Shown: piece after piece, positions 10,217 through 19,423 of the stretch
Layout of the letters: each line of letters opens with the position of its first letter
How positions within the stretch are numbered: position 1 is the stretch's first letter
DNA from: Albidovulum marisflavi
Lineage (GTDB): Bacteria; Pseudomonadota; Alphaproteobacteria; Rhodobacterales; Rhodobacteraceae
Direction of reading: 5' to 3'
DNA length: 64,000 nt
NCBI RefSeq assembly: GCF_025751435.1
Contig: NZ_JAOWKY010000002.1
Coordinates: 434,001 to 498,000 of the forward strand
Notes under the pieces: generated by a model
What the model saw: only the letters and a program-made list of their open reading frames with translations
What the model was told of the DNA's origin: nothing
Databases searched by the model: none
Translations under genes and position numbers: made by a program

Positions 10217-10627
10217 ATGCAGCGACTTTTCACCATCGAAACCGACGGACCCGGTCTTTACGAGTTCACCGACCATGTGCGGACATTCGCGCGCGGCAAA
10301 GGCGACGGCCTGCTGACGCTTTTCGTCCGTCATACCTCATGTTCGCTCGCCATACAGGAAAACGCCGACCCGGAGGTTCGGCGCGACCTGACCGAGTTCT
10401 TCCATCGGCTGGTGCCGCCCTCGGACCATCCGGAGATGTCCTACCTCACGCATACCTACGAAGGTCCTGACGACATGCCGGCGCACATCAAAGCGGCGCT
10501 GCTGCCGGTCAGCCTCTCCATCCCGGTCGCATCGGGCCACCCTCTTCTGGGGACCTGGCAAGGCATTTACCTTTTCGAACACCGCCACGATCCCCACCGC
10601 AGAGAGGTCGCAGCGCATCTGGGCTGA
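10217..10627 (+). CDS. YjbQ/UPF0047 family protein
   Basis: A 136-aa single-domain protein with the signatures of YjbQ proteins: [21 protein letters not shown], then a C-terminal [14 protein letters not shown]. coli YjbQ has weak secondary thiamine-phosphate synthase activity; the physiological role is unsettled. The histidine of RHTSCS is the conserved putative active-site residue. A GGGGG stretch lies 5 bases upstream of the ATG. It diverges from the CPBP protease; the 179-bp gap holds the promoters of both, with no clear boxes. Confidence 0.88.
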   Translation: MQRLFTIETDGPGLYEFTDHVRTFARGKGDGLLTLFVRHTSCSLAIQENADPEVRRDLTEFFHRLVPPSDHPEMSYLTHTYEGPDDMPAHIKAALLPVSLSIPVASGHPLLGTWQGIYLFEHRHDPHRREVAAHLG

Positions 10628-10748
10628 GTCCCGGAAGCCACATATCCGCGCTTCAAGATCTGGTGGCCCAGACAACCCACTACCCAACGAATCGCTTGCC
10701 CCCTATAGTGCCTGTGGAAAACCCCACTCTGACCCCGAGGGAGAGGCG

Positions 10749-11216
10749 ATGCGCTGCCCGTTTTGCGGAAATGTCGACACGCAGGTTAAGGATAGCCGTC
10801 CGGCGGAAGATCACGTCGCAATCCGCAGGCGCAGGTTCTGCCCGGCCTGTGGCGGCCGCTTCACCACTTACGAACGGGTGCAACTGCGCGACCTCGTGGT
10901 AATCAAGTCCTCCGGCAAGCGTGAGGATTTCGACCGCGGCAAGCTGGAGCGCTCCATCCGCATCGCCATGCAGAAGCGCCCGATCGAACCGGAACGCATC
11001 GACCAGATGATCTCCGGCATCGTACGGCGGCTTGAATCGCTGGGCGACACGGATATCCCGTCGAAGTCGATCGGTGAAATCGTGATGGAGACTCTGGCCC
11101 GGATCGACACCGTCGCCTATGTTCGCTTCGCAAGCGTTTACAAGAACTTCCAGGCAGCGGACGACTTCGACAAGTTCGTTTCCGAACTTCGCCCGGCCAC
11201 CCCGGCGGACGAGTGA
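10749..11216 (+). CDS. nrdR: NrdR, ATP-cone/zinc-ribbon repressor of ribonucleotide reductase genes
   Basis: Senses dATP/ATP and represses nrd operons. The 155-aa protein has a zinc ribbon with CPFC (residues 3-6) and CPAC (31-34), then an ATP-cone domain from about residue 49 to 139 starting [20 protein letters not shown]. Length is typical. A GGGAGAGG sequence precedes the ATG. The last codons overlap the GTG start of ribD (GTGA), so the two are translationally coupled; nrdR-ribD adjacency is widespread. Confidence 0.96.
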   Translation: MRCPFCGNVDTQVKDSRPAEDHVAIRRRRFCPACGGRFTTYERVQLRDLVVIKSSGKREDFDRGKLERSIRIAMQKRPIEPERIDQMISGIVRRLESLGDTDIPSKSIGEIVMETLARIDTVAYVRFASVYKNFQAADDFDKFVSELRPATPADE

Positions 11217-12310
11217 GTACGCAAGACGACCGCCGCTTCATGGCGCTTTCCATCGCGCTTGGTGCGCGGGGCCTGGGCCGTGTGTGGCCCAATCCCGCCG
11301 TCGGATGCGTGATCGTGAAGGACGGCCGGGTGGTGGGGCGCGGCTGGACACAGGACGGTGGCCGCCCCCATGCCGAGACCGTGGCGCTGGCCCAGGCCGG
11401 CGCACAGGCGCGTGGCGCCACCGCCTATGTCAGCCTTGAGCCCTGCGCCCATCACGGCCGGACCCCGCCCTGCGCCGTGTCACTGGTCAACGCCGGCGTG
11501 GCGCGCGTCGTGAGCGCGATCACCGATCCCGACCCGCGCGTCGCGGGACGCGGCCACGAAATCCTGCGCGGCGCCGGCGTCTCTGTCACCACTGGCGTCA
11601 TGGCCGAGGCCGCCGCCGCCGCGCAGAGCGGCTTTCTGACGCGCATCCAGCATGGCCGACCGATGGTCACGCTGAAGCTCGCCACCAGCTTCGACGGCCG
11701 GATCGCCACCGCGACGGGCGAAAGCAAGTGGATCACAGGCCCCGAGGCCCGCCGGATGGTGCACGCGATGCGCGCGACGCATGACGCCGTCATGGTCGGC
11801 GGCGGCACGGCGCGCGCGGACGATCCGGCGCTGACGGTGCGCGATCTGGGGATCGCGCGGCAGCCCGTCCGCGTCGTGTGCGCCCGCGATCTGGACCTGC
11901 CGACCTGGGGCACCCTGGCACGCAGCGCGGAACATGCGTCGCTCTGGCTGGTGCACGGCCCATCGGCGCCACATTCGGCGCGGTCTGCATGGACAGATAT
12001 TGGCGCACGCCTGATCGAGGTGCCGGACGACCAGACTGCGCTTTCGCCGGAAGCCATTCTGGCTGCTCTGGGGGCCGAAGGTCTGACCCGCGTCTTCTGC
12101 GAAGGCGGCGGACAGTTCGCGGCGGCGCTTTTGCGCGCGGGCCTTGTGGATGAGATCAGGCACTTCACGGCCGGACTGGCGCTTGGATCGGACGGCCGTC
12201 CCGCGCTTGGCGCGCTTGCGCTTCCCGCCCTGGCCGAAGCACCCAGGTTCATGCTGCGCGATCTGCGCAGCATCGGTCCTGACACGCTCGCACATTGGGT
12301 GCGCGCCTGA
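11213..12310 (+). CDS. ribD: RibD, bifunctional riboflavin deaminase/reductase
   Basis: Deaminates the GTP-derived pyrimidine intermediate and reduces the ribose side chain, steps two and three of riboflavin synthesis. The 365-aa protein begins with GTG overlapping nrdR. The deaminase domain (1-150) has the zinc motif HAE (53-55) and [11 protein letters not shown] with Cys78 and Cys87. The reductase domain follows from [26 protein letters not shown]. The remaining rib genes are 4.7 kb downstream in a separate operon. Confidence 0.95.
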   Translation: MSTQDDRRFMALSIALGARGLGRVWPNPAVGCVIVKDGRVVGRGWTQDGGRPHAETVALAQAGAQARGATAYVSLEPCAHHGRTPPCAVSLVNAGVARVVSAITDPDPRVAGRGHEILRGAGVSVTTGVMAEAAAAAQSGFLTRIQHGRPMVTLKLATSFDGRIATATGESKWITGPEARRMVHAMRATHDAVMVGGGTARADDPALTVRDLGIARQPVRVVCARDLDLPTWGTLARSAEHASLWLVHGPSAPHSARSAWTDIGARLIEVPDDQTALSPEAILAALGAEGLTRVFCEGGGQFAAALLRAGLVDEIRHFTAGLALGSDGRPALGALALPALAEAPRFMLRDLRSIGPDTLAHWVRA

Positions 12311-12329
12311 ACGGGCCCAGTCGCGGGGT

Positions 12330-14375
12330 CTAACGCCAGAGCCAGCTCTGGCTGGCAAAAAGCCCCTGCAGCTTGGACAGCGCGCGGTTCGCGGGGCCTG
12401 GAGCCGGAGTATCGTGCTTCACCAGACGGTCGACGATTACCTCGACCGGGCAAGGAACCCTGGTCACCGGATCGACGTAGCGCGGATAGGAGATCAGCGC
12501 GGCATGTGCCAGCGCCAGCAGGCTTGCCCTGCCCCGCCGCGCAGGTTGCGGAAACAGGTCGCGCGTCAAGCCCCAGCCAGCGTAGAACGGCATTCCCAGC
12601 GTCACCACGGCCTTGCCGCGCAACAGCGCCTCGAACCCAAGACCCGAGGTCATGGTCCAGATTTCGTCAGCGGCTTCGATCAGCTGTATGGGATCGCCAT
12701 TGGCGATGACAGCGTCGGCGTATTTCAGCGCGTCGCTCTCGGTCACGGCCCCGGCCCTCAACCCCGCTTCGACGTCCGGGTGCGGTTTGTAAAGGATCAC
12801 GGCATCGGGGTTTTCCGCCCGCACCCGCGCCAGCAGGGCAAGGTTCGTCCTTTCCTGCCCCGCGCCAAGCCGGATCGAGGCGTCATCCTCGACCTGGCCG
12901 GGCACGACAATGCGGCGTCCTTCCGGCAGTTCGGGCAGTTCACGGGCTTCCAGATTGTACTTGGACAAGCCCGAAAGCGTCAGGCGGCGCAGCAGCCGCT
13001 CTGCCCGCGCCTCGCCCCCCGGCGGCGGCCCGGCCTGGATCAGCCGCTCAAGGTTGCTGGGTCTTGAAGGATCGTAGTAGATCCCGGCCCGGTCTGCGAG
13101 AAGCGACAACGGCGGAACAAGCTCTGCCCCCAGCCCGCGGGATCGCAGGAACCCATCCTCGACCCGGCGGATCGGAATGTCGCCCGCGGCCTCGGTCAGC
13201 GCCTGGCTGTCCTTGCCCGCCCAGACCAGGATATCGCGCCCCTCGCGACGGGCCCGCGCCGCGGCCCGGCCCGGTTCGTCGACGAAGGCGACGCGCCTTT
13301 CCCGACCGAATGCGCGTTGCAGATGCGACCGCTTCCAAAGCCGCATGCCCACGGCGACATGGCCGCGCCGGTCGTCGCGATAGGCGCGCACTTCTGCCTC
13401 AAGCTGATCCACGGCCTCTTCGAACGTGGTCAGCCTGTCCCGGGCACGGTCGTACCACGTGGGCGCAAGGATCATGGCAGCCGCGAACAGTTGCGCCCGC
13501 GTCAGGCGCTTCTGGCGCCGCGCGACGGGATTTTCGTCCTGTGTCAGTCCCCAGCCGGCATAGAAGGGCTGCCCGAATACACGCGGCTTATGACCCGCCA
13601 GGATCGCCTCGAACCCCATCTGGGAAGAGACGGTGTAGACCGCGATCGCGCCATCCAGAAGCGTCCATGGCGAAATCGGATCGCGTAGAACGCTGATGCG
13701 CCCGTGACCGTGACGCTCGGTGTAATGCCCAAGCCGATGTCCCGCGACCGACTCGGGGTGCGCCTTGATCACGATGCGCGCGCCGGGGTGTTCTTCCTGT
13801 GCGATGACCAGCATTTCCCGGAACGTCGCCTCGGATGCGCCGCCGTGGCGGATCGAGGCGTCGTTGCGGGTCTGGTCCAGGACCAGCACATAGCCGGGAG
13901 GCGGGGCCTCAAGATCGGGGTCGAAGCCGTTGTACTTGGACAGGTGCAGGTGTTTCAGCCGCGCGATCCCGTCGCGGGCGCGCGTCAGAACGGCAGCGTC
14001 GTCCAACGGTTCGCGGCGGATGATATCCTCGATCAGCGAGGGCGCGGAGCCGTCGAAATGGATGCCCACCGGGTCGATCAGAAGGCCCAGCGGCGGCTCG
14101 CCCGACCGGCCCGGCCGGATCGAACGCAGGAACGCATCCTCGATCCGCAAGAGGCCCGCCCCGGTGCGCGCGGCCACGGCCTCGCCCCGGGGCGCGGTCG
14201 GGCTCTTGCCCCAGACCGCGATCAGGTCATCCTTGCCGGGAATGCCCAGTCTCTGGTCGTATCCGCTAAGCGCCAGGATGCGGCGGACGCGGTGGTTGGT
14301 CAGAAAGCCGCCGTTGAAGACATAAAGCCTCCGGCCCTTTTCCCCGGCAGCCCCTTCTGAACCCGGATGGGCCAT
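12330..14375 (-). CDS. kpsC: KpsC-type capsular polysaccharide beta-Kdo transferase
   Basis: A 681-aa cytoplasmic enzyme. In group 2 capsule systems KpsC, with KpsS, builds the poly-Kdo linker on lysophosphatidylglycerol. The protein is an internal duplication. Both halves carry an R-E/V-DGFLRS-like N-terminal motif (RIEDAFLRSI, RVEDGFLRSRGLG), a KYN motif (LSKYNGFD, LSKYNLEA), an IKAHPES/YKPHPDV motif and FYAGWGLT. This matches the two glycosyltransferase modules of KpsC. The start MAHPGSEG overlaps the stop of the upstream export lipoprotein gene (TGATG). It converges with ribD. Confidence 0.88.
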   Translation of the reverse strand: MAHPGSEGAAGEKGRRLYVFNGGFLTNHRVRRILALSGYDQRLGIPGKDDLIAVWGKSPTAPRGEAVAARTGAGLLRIEDAFLRSIRPGRSGEPPLGLLIDPVGIHFDGSAPSLIEDIIRREPLDDAAVLTRARDGIARLKHLHLSKYNGFDPDLEAPPPGYVLVLDQTRNDASIRHGGASEATFREMLVIAQEEHPGARIVIKAHPESVAGHRLGHYTERHGHGRISVLRDPISPWTLLDGAIAVYTVSSQMGFEAILAGHKPRVFGQPFYAGWGLTQDENPVARRQKRLTRAQLFAAAMILAPTWYDRARDRLTTFEEAVDQLEAEVRAYRDDRRGHVAVGMRLWKRSHLQRAFGRERRVAFVDEPGRAAARARREGRDILVWAGKDSQALTEAAGDIPIRRVEDGFLRSRGLGAELVPPLSLLADRAGIYYDPSRPSNLERLIQAGPPPGGEARAERLLRRLTLSGLSKYNLEARELPELPEGRRIVVPGQVEDDASIRLGAGQERTNLALLARVRAENPDAVILYKPHPDVEAGLRAGAVTESDALKYADAVIANGDPIQLIEAADEIWTMTSGLGFEALLRGKAVVTLGMPFYAGWGLTRDLFPQPARRGRASLLALAHAALISYPRYVDPVTRVPCPVEVIVDRLVKHDTPAPGPANRALSKLQGLFASQSWLWR

Positions 14376-15508
14376 CAGCCCCCGGCCGCATTTGTGATCG
14401 CGTTGGCAGAGCTTGCGGTCCCGGTCAGCACCGACAGCGTCTTCTGCCACTGGACGTAGGGCGCTTCGGTCACGTAAATCGTGTCGCCGTCGCGGATGAT
14501 GAAATCGCGCGCGTTGAAAATGCCGTCCGGCTGGGTCAGGTCAAGCACATAGGCGACGCGCTGCGTTTCCCTCAAGCCCGCCTGCCCCAGAACCGCCGAA
14601 GCGATTTCGGGCGTTTCGTCGCGCATGATGAAGACGCCCTTCGGATCTGCCAGGTTGGTGTTGAGCCCGCCAACCTTGGCGATCGCCTCGATCGCGGTCA
14701 TGTTCGGCGAATCGAAATCGACGCGGGTCTGTCCCCCGGTCGCACCAAGCGCGGTGAACGTCCGCGTGTCCTTTTCGACCAGGATCACGTCGCCACCACG
14801 CAGCGCGATGTCCATCCTGGGATTCCTGTAAAGGTCCTTCAGCCAGACGCTGCCCGTGCGCCCGCGGCGGGTTACCGTGATCTGCGCCGTTTCGGGATCG
14901 ACGGCGATGCCGCCCGCGCGCGCGAGCATCGACGACAGCGTGCGTGTCGGCCTTTCGATCGGGAAGACGCCCTGCGCGCCGGTATTGCCCAGGACCGAAA
15001 CGGTCGCACCGTCACCCGCCGCGCGGGAGACCAGCACCTGCGGATCGGGCGTCTGTTCCTTGAGCTTGTCGGTGATCGCCTGTCGCAGCGTTTCGGGCGT
15101 GTTGCCCGATGCGCGGATCCGCCCTGCGTAGGGCACAAAGATGAAACCCGCGTCGTCGACCTGAAGTTCCTGCAGTTCGGTCGCGTTCACGCCCTTGCTG
15201 GCCAGAAGGCCGTCATCGACGTTTTCCCAGATGACAAGCGACAGCGTGTCGCCCGGGTGAATCACGTCCGACCCGACGACATCCGCCGTCACGAAGTCCG
15301 CGGAGAAGCCAAGTTCGGGCGACTTCGAGGCCGCGCGCGCCACCCGCGCGTCAACTGGCACGATGTAGGTCGTCCCCAGTTTTTCGACCGATCCGGCAAG
15401 AATTTCACTCTTGCTGGGACCCGAACGCGGCAGGCCGCAACCGGCAAGCGAGACCGAAAGAAGCAGGACGGCAACCGATCTCGTCCCAAGGCCATATGCG
15501 CGTTTCAA
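14375..15508 (-). CDS. Polysaccharide export outer-membrane lipoprotein (OPX, Wza/KpsD-like)
   Basis: About 377 aa from a TTG start at 15508. This start gives a classic lipoprotein signal ending LLLSVSLAGCGLP with lipobox LAGC; no ATG in frame would place the signal correctly. A GGGGGA precedes the TTG at short spacing. The mature part has a poly-export domain (IHPGDTLSLVIWENVDDG) followed by SLBB-type beta-grasp repeats. It should form the outer-membrane conduit for the capsule made by the flanking KpsS and KpsC. The C-terminus lacks an obvious long amphipathic barrel helix. Confidence 0.85.
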   Translation of the reverse strand: MKRAYGLGTRSVAVLLLSVSLAGCGLPRSGPSKSEILAGSVEKLGTTYIVPVDARVARAASKSPELGFSADFVTADVVGSDVIHPGDTLSLVIWENVDDGLLASKGVNATELQELQVDDAGFIFVPYAGRIRASGNTPETLRQAITDKLKEQTPDPQVLVSRAAGDGATVSVLGNTGAQGVFPIERPTRTLSSMLARAGGIAVDPETAQITVTRRGRTGSVWLKDLYRNPRMDIALRGGDVILVEKDTRTFTALGATGGQTRVDFDSPNMTAIEAIAKVGGLNTNLADPKGVFIMRDETPEIASAVLGQAGLRETQRVAYVLDLTQPDGIFNARDFIIRDGDTIYVTEAPYVQWQKTLSVLTGTASSANAITNAAGG

Positions 15509-15584
15509 TGAGTCCCCCGTCTGCCCGGTATTGTTCAACAAATTTGCGGGCACACTAATGAAGTCCCCGGTCAAAAAAAAGTGC

Positions 15585-16862
15585 CTAAGCAGAGCTTCGC
15601 AGGGGTTGTCGCGGCGAAGCCATACCCGCTGCCAGGGCGTCGTAGGGATCCAGCTCGGACAAGAGCATGTCCACCACTTGGCGCAGCAGAATACGCCGTC
15701 CCCGGCTTGAGTAGAAGCCGCCAGGAATCTGCGAAGTTTCAAGAAGGTACTGGCGATAGTCCGAATAGGCCACCATGTCTGGGCGGTCGCAGGACGCGAA
15801 GAAGCGGTCGATCGGCAGATCGGAGACGAATTCGGGCTTGCAATAGACCGCCTTCCCGAAAGCCCTTAGCGGCAGACCGCGCCATAGCGCCTGTTGCGCC
15901 GCAGTGGAATTGACCGTGACGACCGATCGCGCGGCGCCCAGCAGCGACGCCAGCTTGCCCCCACGCAGGAAGTGCACGCGATCGGCGACACCCAGACGCC
16001 GCGCCGCCGCGCGCACGGTCGCCCGGACGGGGGCCCGGCCATCCTCAAGCGGATGCGCCTTGAAGACCAGGTGGTGATGCCGCGGCGCTCCGGCCGCGAA
16101 GCCATCCAGGCAGAGTTCGATGAACTCGGTCTGAGACGCGAAGGGAGAATGCGTTCGGAAGCTTGCGTCGTGTTCAAGCTGCAACAGAACCAGGTGGTAC
16201 GGGAAGCCCCCATTCTTGACCCGGCGCGTGCTGATCCAGCGTTCCACGCGGTGAATGGGCATCATGAGAAGGCGGCGCAGATGCAAGCGGAACTCCTGCC
16301 TGACAGAGACACCGCGATGGGGCACGAAATTCTGGTAGCGGCGGTTCAGGGCCATCACGAAGAAATGGTAGAGCGCGCCGTAGAACACATGCTGCCTGAG
16401 GTCGCCCCAAAGCGCGGGGACCTCGGGTGTGTCGACGCGGCTACGGGCAAGCGCGACGCGCATCGTGGCCACGTCGGTGTCCATCAGCCGCGAATGTCCG
16501 TTCGATCCGCCACGTTCATAGGTGACCCAGTAGGGCCTCAGGTACCCTTCCTCGAACACGTGGACGCGAATGCCCCGGTCGCGCGCCTGACGGACCGCTT
16601 CGGCATGGATGGGGCGCGTGTCGCCATAAAGAACCAGATCGGTGATCCGCATCGTGGCCAGCATGTCCGAACACACGCCCGGCCAGTCCTCGGCCCGACC
16701 AAGGTAGGGGACGTAGTTCTTGCGGCCGCGCCAGAAGAACTCGTCGCCACGATTGAAGCCCACACGCCAAACCGTCGCGCCGGCAGAGCGGAGCGCATCG
16801 GCCAGAAGGCCGAAGAAGGGCCCATGCGGCCCTTGCAGCATCAATACCCGCCGGTTTTCCAA
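15585..16862 (-). CDS. kpsS: KpsS-type capsular polysaccharide beta-Kdo transferase
   Basis: A 425-aa enzyme recognised from its N-terminus (VLMLQGPHGPFFGLLADAL, then FNRGDEFFW), the VFEEGYLRPYWVTYE motif and a FKAHPLEDGR motif before a C-terminal NSTAAQQALWRGLPL nucleotide-sugar region. KpsS adds the first Kdo to the lipid acceptor, and KpsC extends it. The start is a TTG at 16862 preceded by GGAA; an internal ATG seven codons on would cut into the first beta strand. It leads the three-gene capsule block; the KpsMTE transporter and Kdo-supply genes are not in the window. Confidence 0.87.
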   Translation of the reverse strand: MENRRVLMLQGPHGPFFGLLADALRSAGATVWRVGFNRGDEFFWRGRKNYVPYLGRAEDWPGVCSDMLATMRITDLVLYGDTRPIHAEAVRQARDRGIRVHVFEEGYLRPYWVTYERGGSNGHSRLMDTDVATMRVALARSRVDTPEVPALWGDLRQHVFYGALYHFFVMALNRRYQNFVPHRGVSVRQEFRLHLRRLLMMPIHRVERWISTRRVKNGGFPYHLVLLQLEHDASFRTHSPFASQTEFIELCLDGFAAGAPRHHHLVFKAHPLEDGRAPVRATVRAAARRLGVADRVHFLRGGKLASLLGAARSVVTVNSTAAQQALWRGLPLRAFGKAVYCKPEFVSDLPIDRFFASCDRPDMVAYSDYRQYLLETSQIPGGFYSSRGRRILLRQVVDMLLSELDPYDALAAGMASPRQPLRSSA

Positions 16863-17050
16863 GTTGTTCCGAATGTTCCTGTCAAATATCTTCGCCTCAT
16901 TAGACCGCCATGATCGTTTGTGTCACCACAATCATTGCCTGCTTGCGCCCTTTCTCATCGCATTGGGGTTAATTAATGGCCAGTTTTGGCCGGGGCTTGC
17001 GACCCTGCCGTGCTCGGGATACGCATTTGACCAGATCAAGGAGCCTGAAC

Positions 17051-17659
17051 ATGTTCACCGGCATCGTTACCGACATGGGCGAAATCATCGCGCTGGAGCA
17101 GCAGGGCGATCTGAAGGCGCGGATCGCGACCGCCTACCCGGTCGAGACGATCGACATCGGCGCCTCGATCGCCTGCGAAGGCGTGTGCCTGACCGTGATC
17201 GACACGGGAAACGGCCCGCGCGGCTGGTTCGACGTGCAGATCTCGGCCGAGACCGTATCCAAGACAAACATCGGGCGCGACGGGTGGCGGATCGGAAAGC
17301 GGATCAACCTGGAACGCGCACTCAAGGTCGGGGATGAACTGGGCGGCCACATCGTTTCAGGCCACGTCGACGGCGTCGCCGAGATCCTGAGCGCGGTGCA
17401 GGAAGGCGATTCCACGCGCTTCACCTTTCGCGCGCCGGACCATCTGGCGGGCTTCATCGCGCCCAAGGGCTCCGTCGCGTTGAACGGCACCTCCTTGACC
17501 GTAAACGAGGTCGAGGGAGCGACCTTCGGCGTCAACATCATCCCGCACACAAAGGCGGTGACGACCTGGGGCACCGCGCAAGCGGGTGACCTGGTGAACC
17601 TGGAAATCGACACGCTGGCCCGATATGTCGCGCGGCTTCAGGACTGGGCTGGGCGGTGA
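17051..17659 (+). CDS. ribE: RibE, riboflavin synthase alpha subunit
   Basis: Dismutates two 6,7-dimethyl-8-ribityllumazine molecules into riboflavin and the pyrimidine precursor. The 202-aa protein begins MFTGIVTDMGEI and has the two lumazine-binding repeats, each with a SGHVDG or PKGSVALNGTSLTVN signature. AAGGAG lies 7 bases upstream of the ATG. The stop overlaps the GTG of the next gene. The 188-bp leader shows no recognisable FMN riboswitch. Confidence 0.95.
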   Translation: MFTGIVTDMGEIIALEQQGDLKARIATAYPVETIDIGASIACEGVCLTVIDTGNGPRGWFDVQISAETVSKTNIGRDGWRIGKRINLERALKVGDELGGHIVSGHVDGVAEILSAVQEGDSTRFTFRAPDHLAGFIAPKGSVALNGTSLTVNEVEGATFGVNIIPHTKAVTTWGTAQAGDLVNLEIDTLARYVARLQDWAGR

Positions 17660-18249
17660 GCGGACCGGGGCATAACGGCGGCCCCTCGCTTGAACCCGGC
17701 GTGGGCTGGCGCCGCCACTGCTGGCGCACGGCGCGAAGCGCACTTCTGCCCACCCTGCCGATCGAGGTCGTGCGCACCCGCGTGCGCCGCGCCGCAGAGC
17801 TTGGACTTGACTACAAGACCTACGCCGGCGTCCGCGCGACGACGGGGCGCGACCTCGTGGCCTTCCTGTTTTCGACCAACGCGCTCAGGCTTCTGCGCGA
17901 CAGCGACCGAATGCGGCGGGAAGAGGCGCGCCGGCTTTCGCGGATCGCGGGCGCCGATCGCCTTCTGGCCGTCCAGCCGCCCCTTTCGCCCGATGCCGCG
18001 CGCGAGGCGCTTCGGGATCAGGGCGTCGCAATCCAGGACGCGCTTCACGCGCCCGGACTTTCCGCCAGCTGGTCCGAAACCGGCCAAAGGCTGCGCGGCT
18101 TCCTGGCCGGCTGCGGGTATCCCGCGGACGGCGTGCTGGTGATCGGTGAAACCGTGCTGGAACGCGACTGGGTCGCCGCCGCGCGCCTGGCGGGCTTTGT
18201 GTCGGCTGACGCCTACTTTGCGCGGACGGTGGCGTCGCAAACGCCCTGA
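17656..18249 (+). CDS. Unknown protein embedded in the riboflavin operon
   Basis: A 197-aa soluble, Arg/Ala-rich protein with a GTG start that overlaps the ribE stop (GTGA), so it is coupled to ribE. The N-terminus MSGPGHNGGPSLEPG is followed by a basic helical region (WRRHCWRTARSALL; VVRTRVRRAAELGLDYKTY) and a stretch FLFSTNALRLL. I recognise no catalytic motif or domain. Position between ribE and ribB suggests a role linked to flavin metabolism, but this is context only. Confidence 0.75.
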   Translation: MSGPGHNGGPSLEPGVGWRRHCWRTARSALLPTLPIEVVRTRVRRAAELGLDYKTYAGVRATTGRDLVAFLFSTNALRLLRDSDRMRREEARRLSRIAGADRLLAVQPPLSPDAAREALRDQGVAIQDALHAPGLSASWSETGQRLRGFLAGCGYPADGVLVIGETVLERDWVAAARLAGFVSADAYFARTVASQTP

Positions 18250-18325
18250 GCGTCGCGTCCGGGCTGGCAAAACCTGCGCGCATCCGATATCGCCTGTCCT
18301 GACATTTCCGACATTGGCGAGCACG

Positions 18326-19420
18326 ATGACAGACGACCTCAAATCCGCCATCTCCCCTTCGGACGAGATCATCGCAGAGGCCCGCGCGGGCCGAATGTTC
18401 ATCCTGGTCGATCACGAGGACCGGGAAAACGAAGGCGACCTCGTGATCCCCGCACAGATGGCGACGCCCGAGGCGATCAATTTCATGGCCACCCACGGGC
18501 GCGGCCTGATCTGCCTGACGCTGACCGAAGCGCGGATCGACGCCTTGGGCCTGTCTCTCATGTCGATCAAGAATTCCTCGCGCCACGAAACCGCATTCAC
18601 CGTGTCCATCGAGGCGCGCGAGGGGGTGGAAACCGGCATATCCGCCTATGACCGCGCCCGCACCATCGCGGTCGCCATCGACCCGGCCAAAGGGCCGGCC
18701 GACCTGGCGACCCCCGGGCACGTCTTCCCGCTGCGCGCGCGCGATGGGGGCGTCCTTGTCCGCGCGGGTCATACCGAGGCCGCGACCGACGTGGCGCGGC
18801 TTGCGGGGCTGATGCCCGCCGGCGTGATCTGCGAGATCATGAACGAGGACGGCACCATGGCGCGCCTGCCTGACCTGGTGAAATTCGCCAAGAAGCACGG
18901 GCTGAAGATCGGCACGATCTCCGACCTGATCGCGTATCGCCGGCGCCACGACAACCTTGTCCGGGAAACCGAGCGCCGGGTCGTGCATTCCGCCTACGGC
19001 GGCGAATGGACCATGCGCATCTTTACCGACCAGACCGAGGGCACCGAGCACGTCGTTCTTACCAAGGGCGACATCACCACGCCGGATCCCGTGCTGGTGC
19101 GCACGCATTCCCTGAACGTGCTTGAGGACGTGCTGGCCCTTGGGCCGACGCCGGAAGGCGAACTGGCCCATGCCATGCGCATCATCGCCGAAAAGGGCCG
19201 CGGCGCGGTCTGCCTGTTCCGCGACCCCCGCGCCAAGCTCGTCGTGGCCGAGGATGAAGGTCCCCGCACGGTCAAGCAGACCGGTCTGGGCGCGCAGATC
19301 CTTTCGAACATGGGCATCAGGCAGCTGATCCTGCTGACGGATTCCCCGATGACCCGCTACGTGGGTCTTGACGCCTACGATCTTCACATCGTCGGCACCC
19401 ATCCGATCACCGGGAACTAA
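18326..19420 (+). CDS. ribB: RibB (DHBP synthase) fused to a degenerate GTP cyclohydrolase II domain (RibBX-like)
   Basis: A 364-aa protein. Residues 1-205 are 3,4-dihydroxy-2-butanone-4-phosphate synthase with DHEDRENEGDL (29-39) and RAGHTEA (146-152). Residues 215-364 align in outline with GTP cyclohydrolase II (HVVLTKGD, LGLGAQIL-like C-terminal part), but the zinc-binding Cys motif expected after VLVRTHS is replaced by a cysteine-free stretch (262-280). The RQEGRG motif is also lost. Cyclohydrolase II activity is therefore unlikely, and a separate ribA is expected elsewhere. Such RibBX hybrids are known in proteobacteria. Confidence 0.93.
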   Translation: MTDDLKSAISPSDEIIAEARAGRMFILVDHEDRENEGDLVIPAQMATPEAINFMATHGRGLICLTLTEARIDALGLSLMSIKNSSRHETAFTVSIEAREGVETGISAYDRARTIAVAIDPAKGPADLATPGHVFPLRARDGGVLVRAGHTEAATDVARLAGLMPAGVICEIMNEDGTMARLPDLVKFAKKHGLKIGTISDLIAYRRRHDNLVRETERRVVHSAYGGEWTMRIFTDQTEGTEHVVLTKGDITTPDPVLVRTHSLNVLEDVLALGPTPEGELAHAMRIIAEKGRGAVCLFRDPRAKLVVAEDEGPRTVKQTGLGAQILSNMGIRQLILLTDSPMTRYVGLDAYDLHIVGTHPITGN

Positions 19421-19423
19421 GCC

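Noticed and set aside
10713-10721. DnaA-box-like TGTGGAAAA before nrdR
   Set aside because: It has one mismatch to the DnaA box, stands alone and has no origin features nearby.
16857-16885. TTGACA hexamer upstream of kpsS
   Set aside because: At normal spacing the -10 would lie inside the kpsS reading frame, so it is unlikely to be its promoter.
16863-17050. FMN riboswitch upstream of ribE
   Set aside because: I could not find the conserved RFN-element pattern in this short leader; the gene has a plain AAGGAG ribosome binding site.
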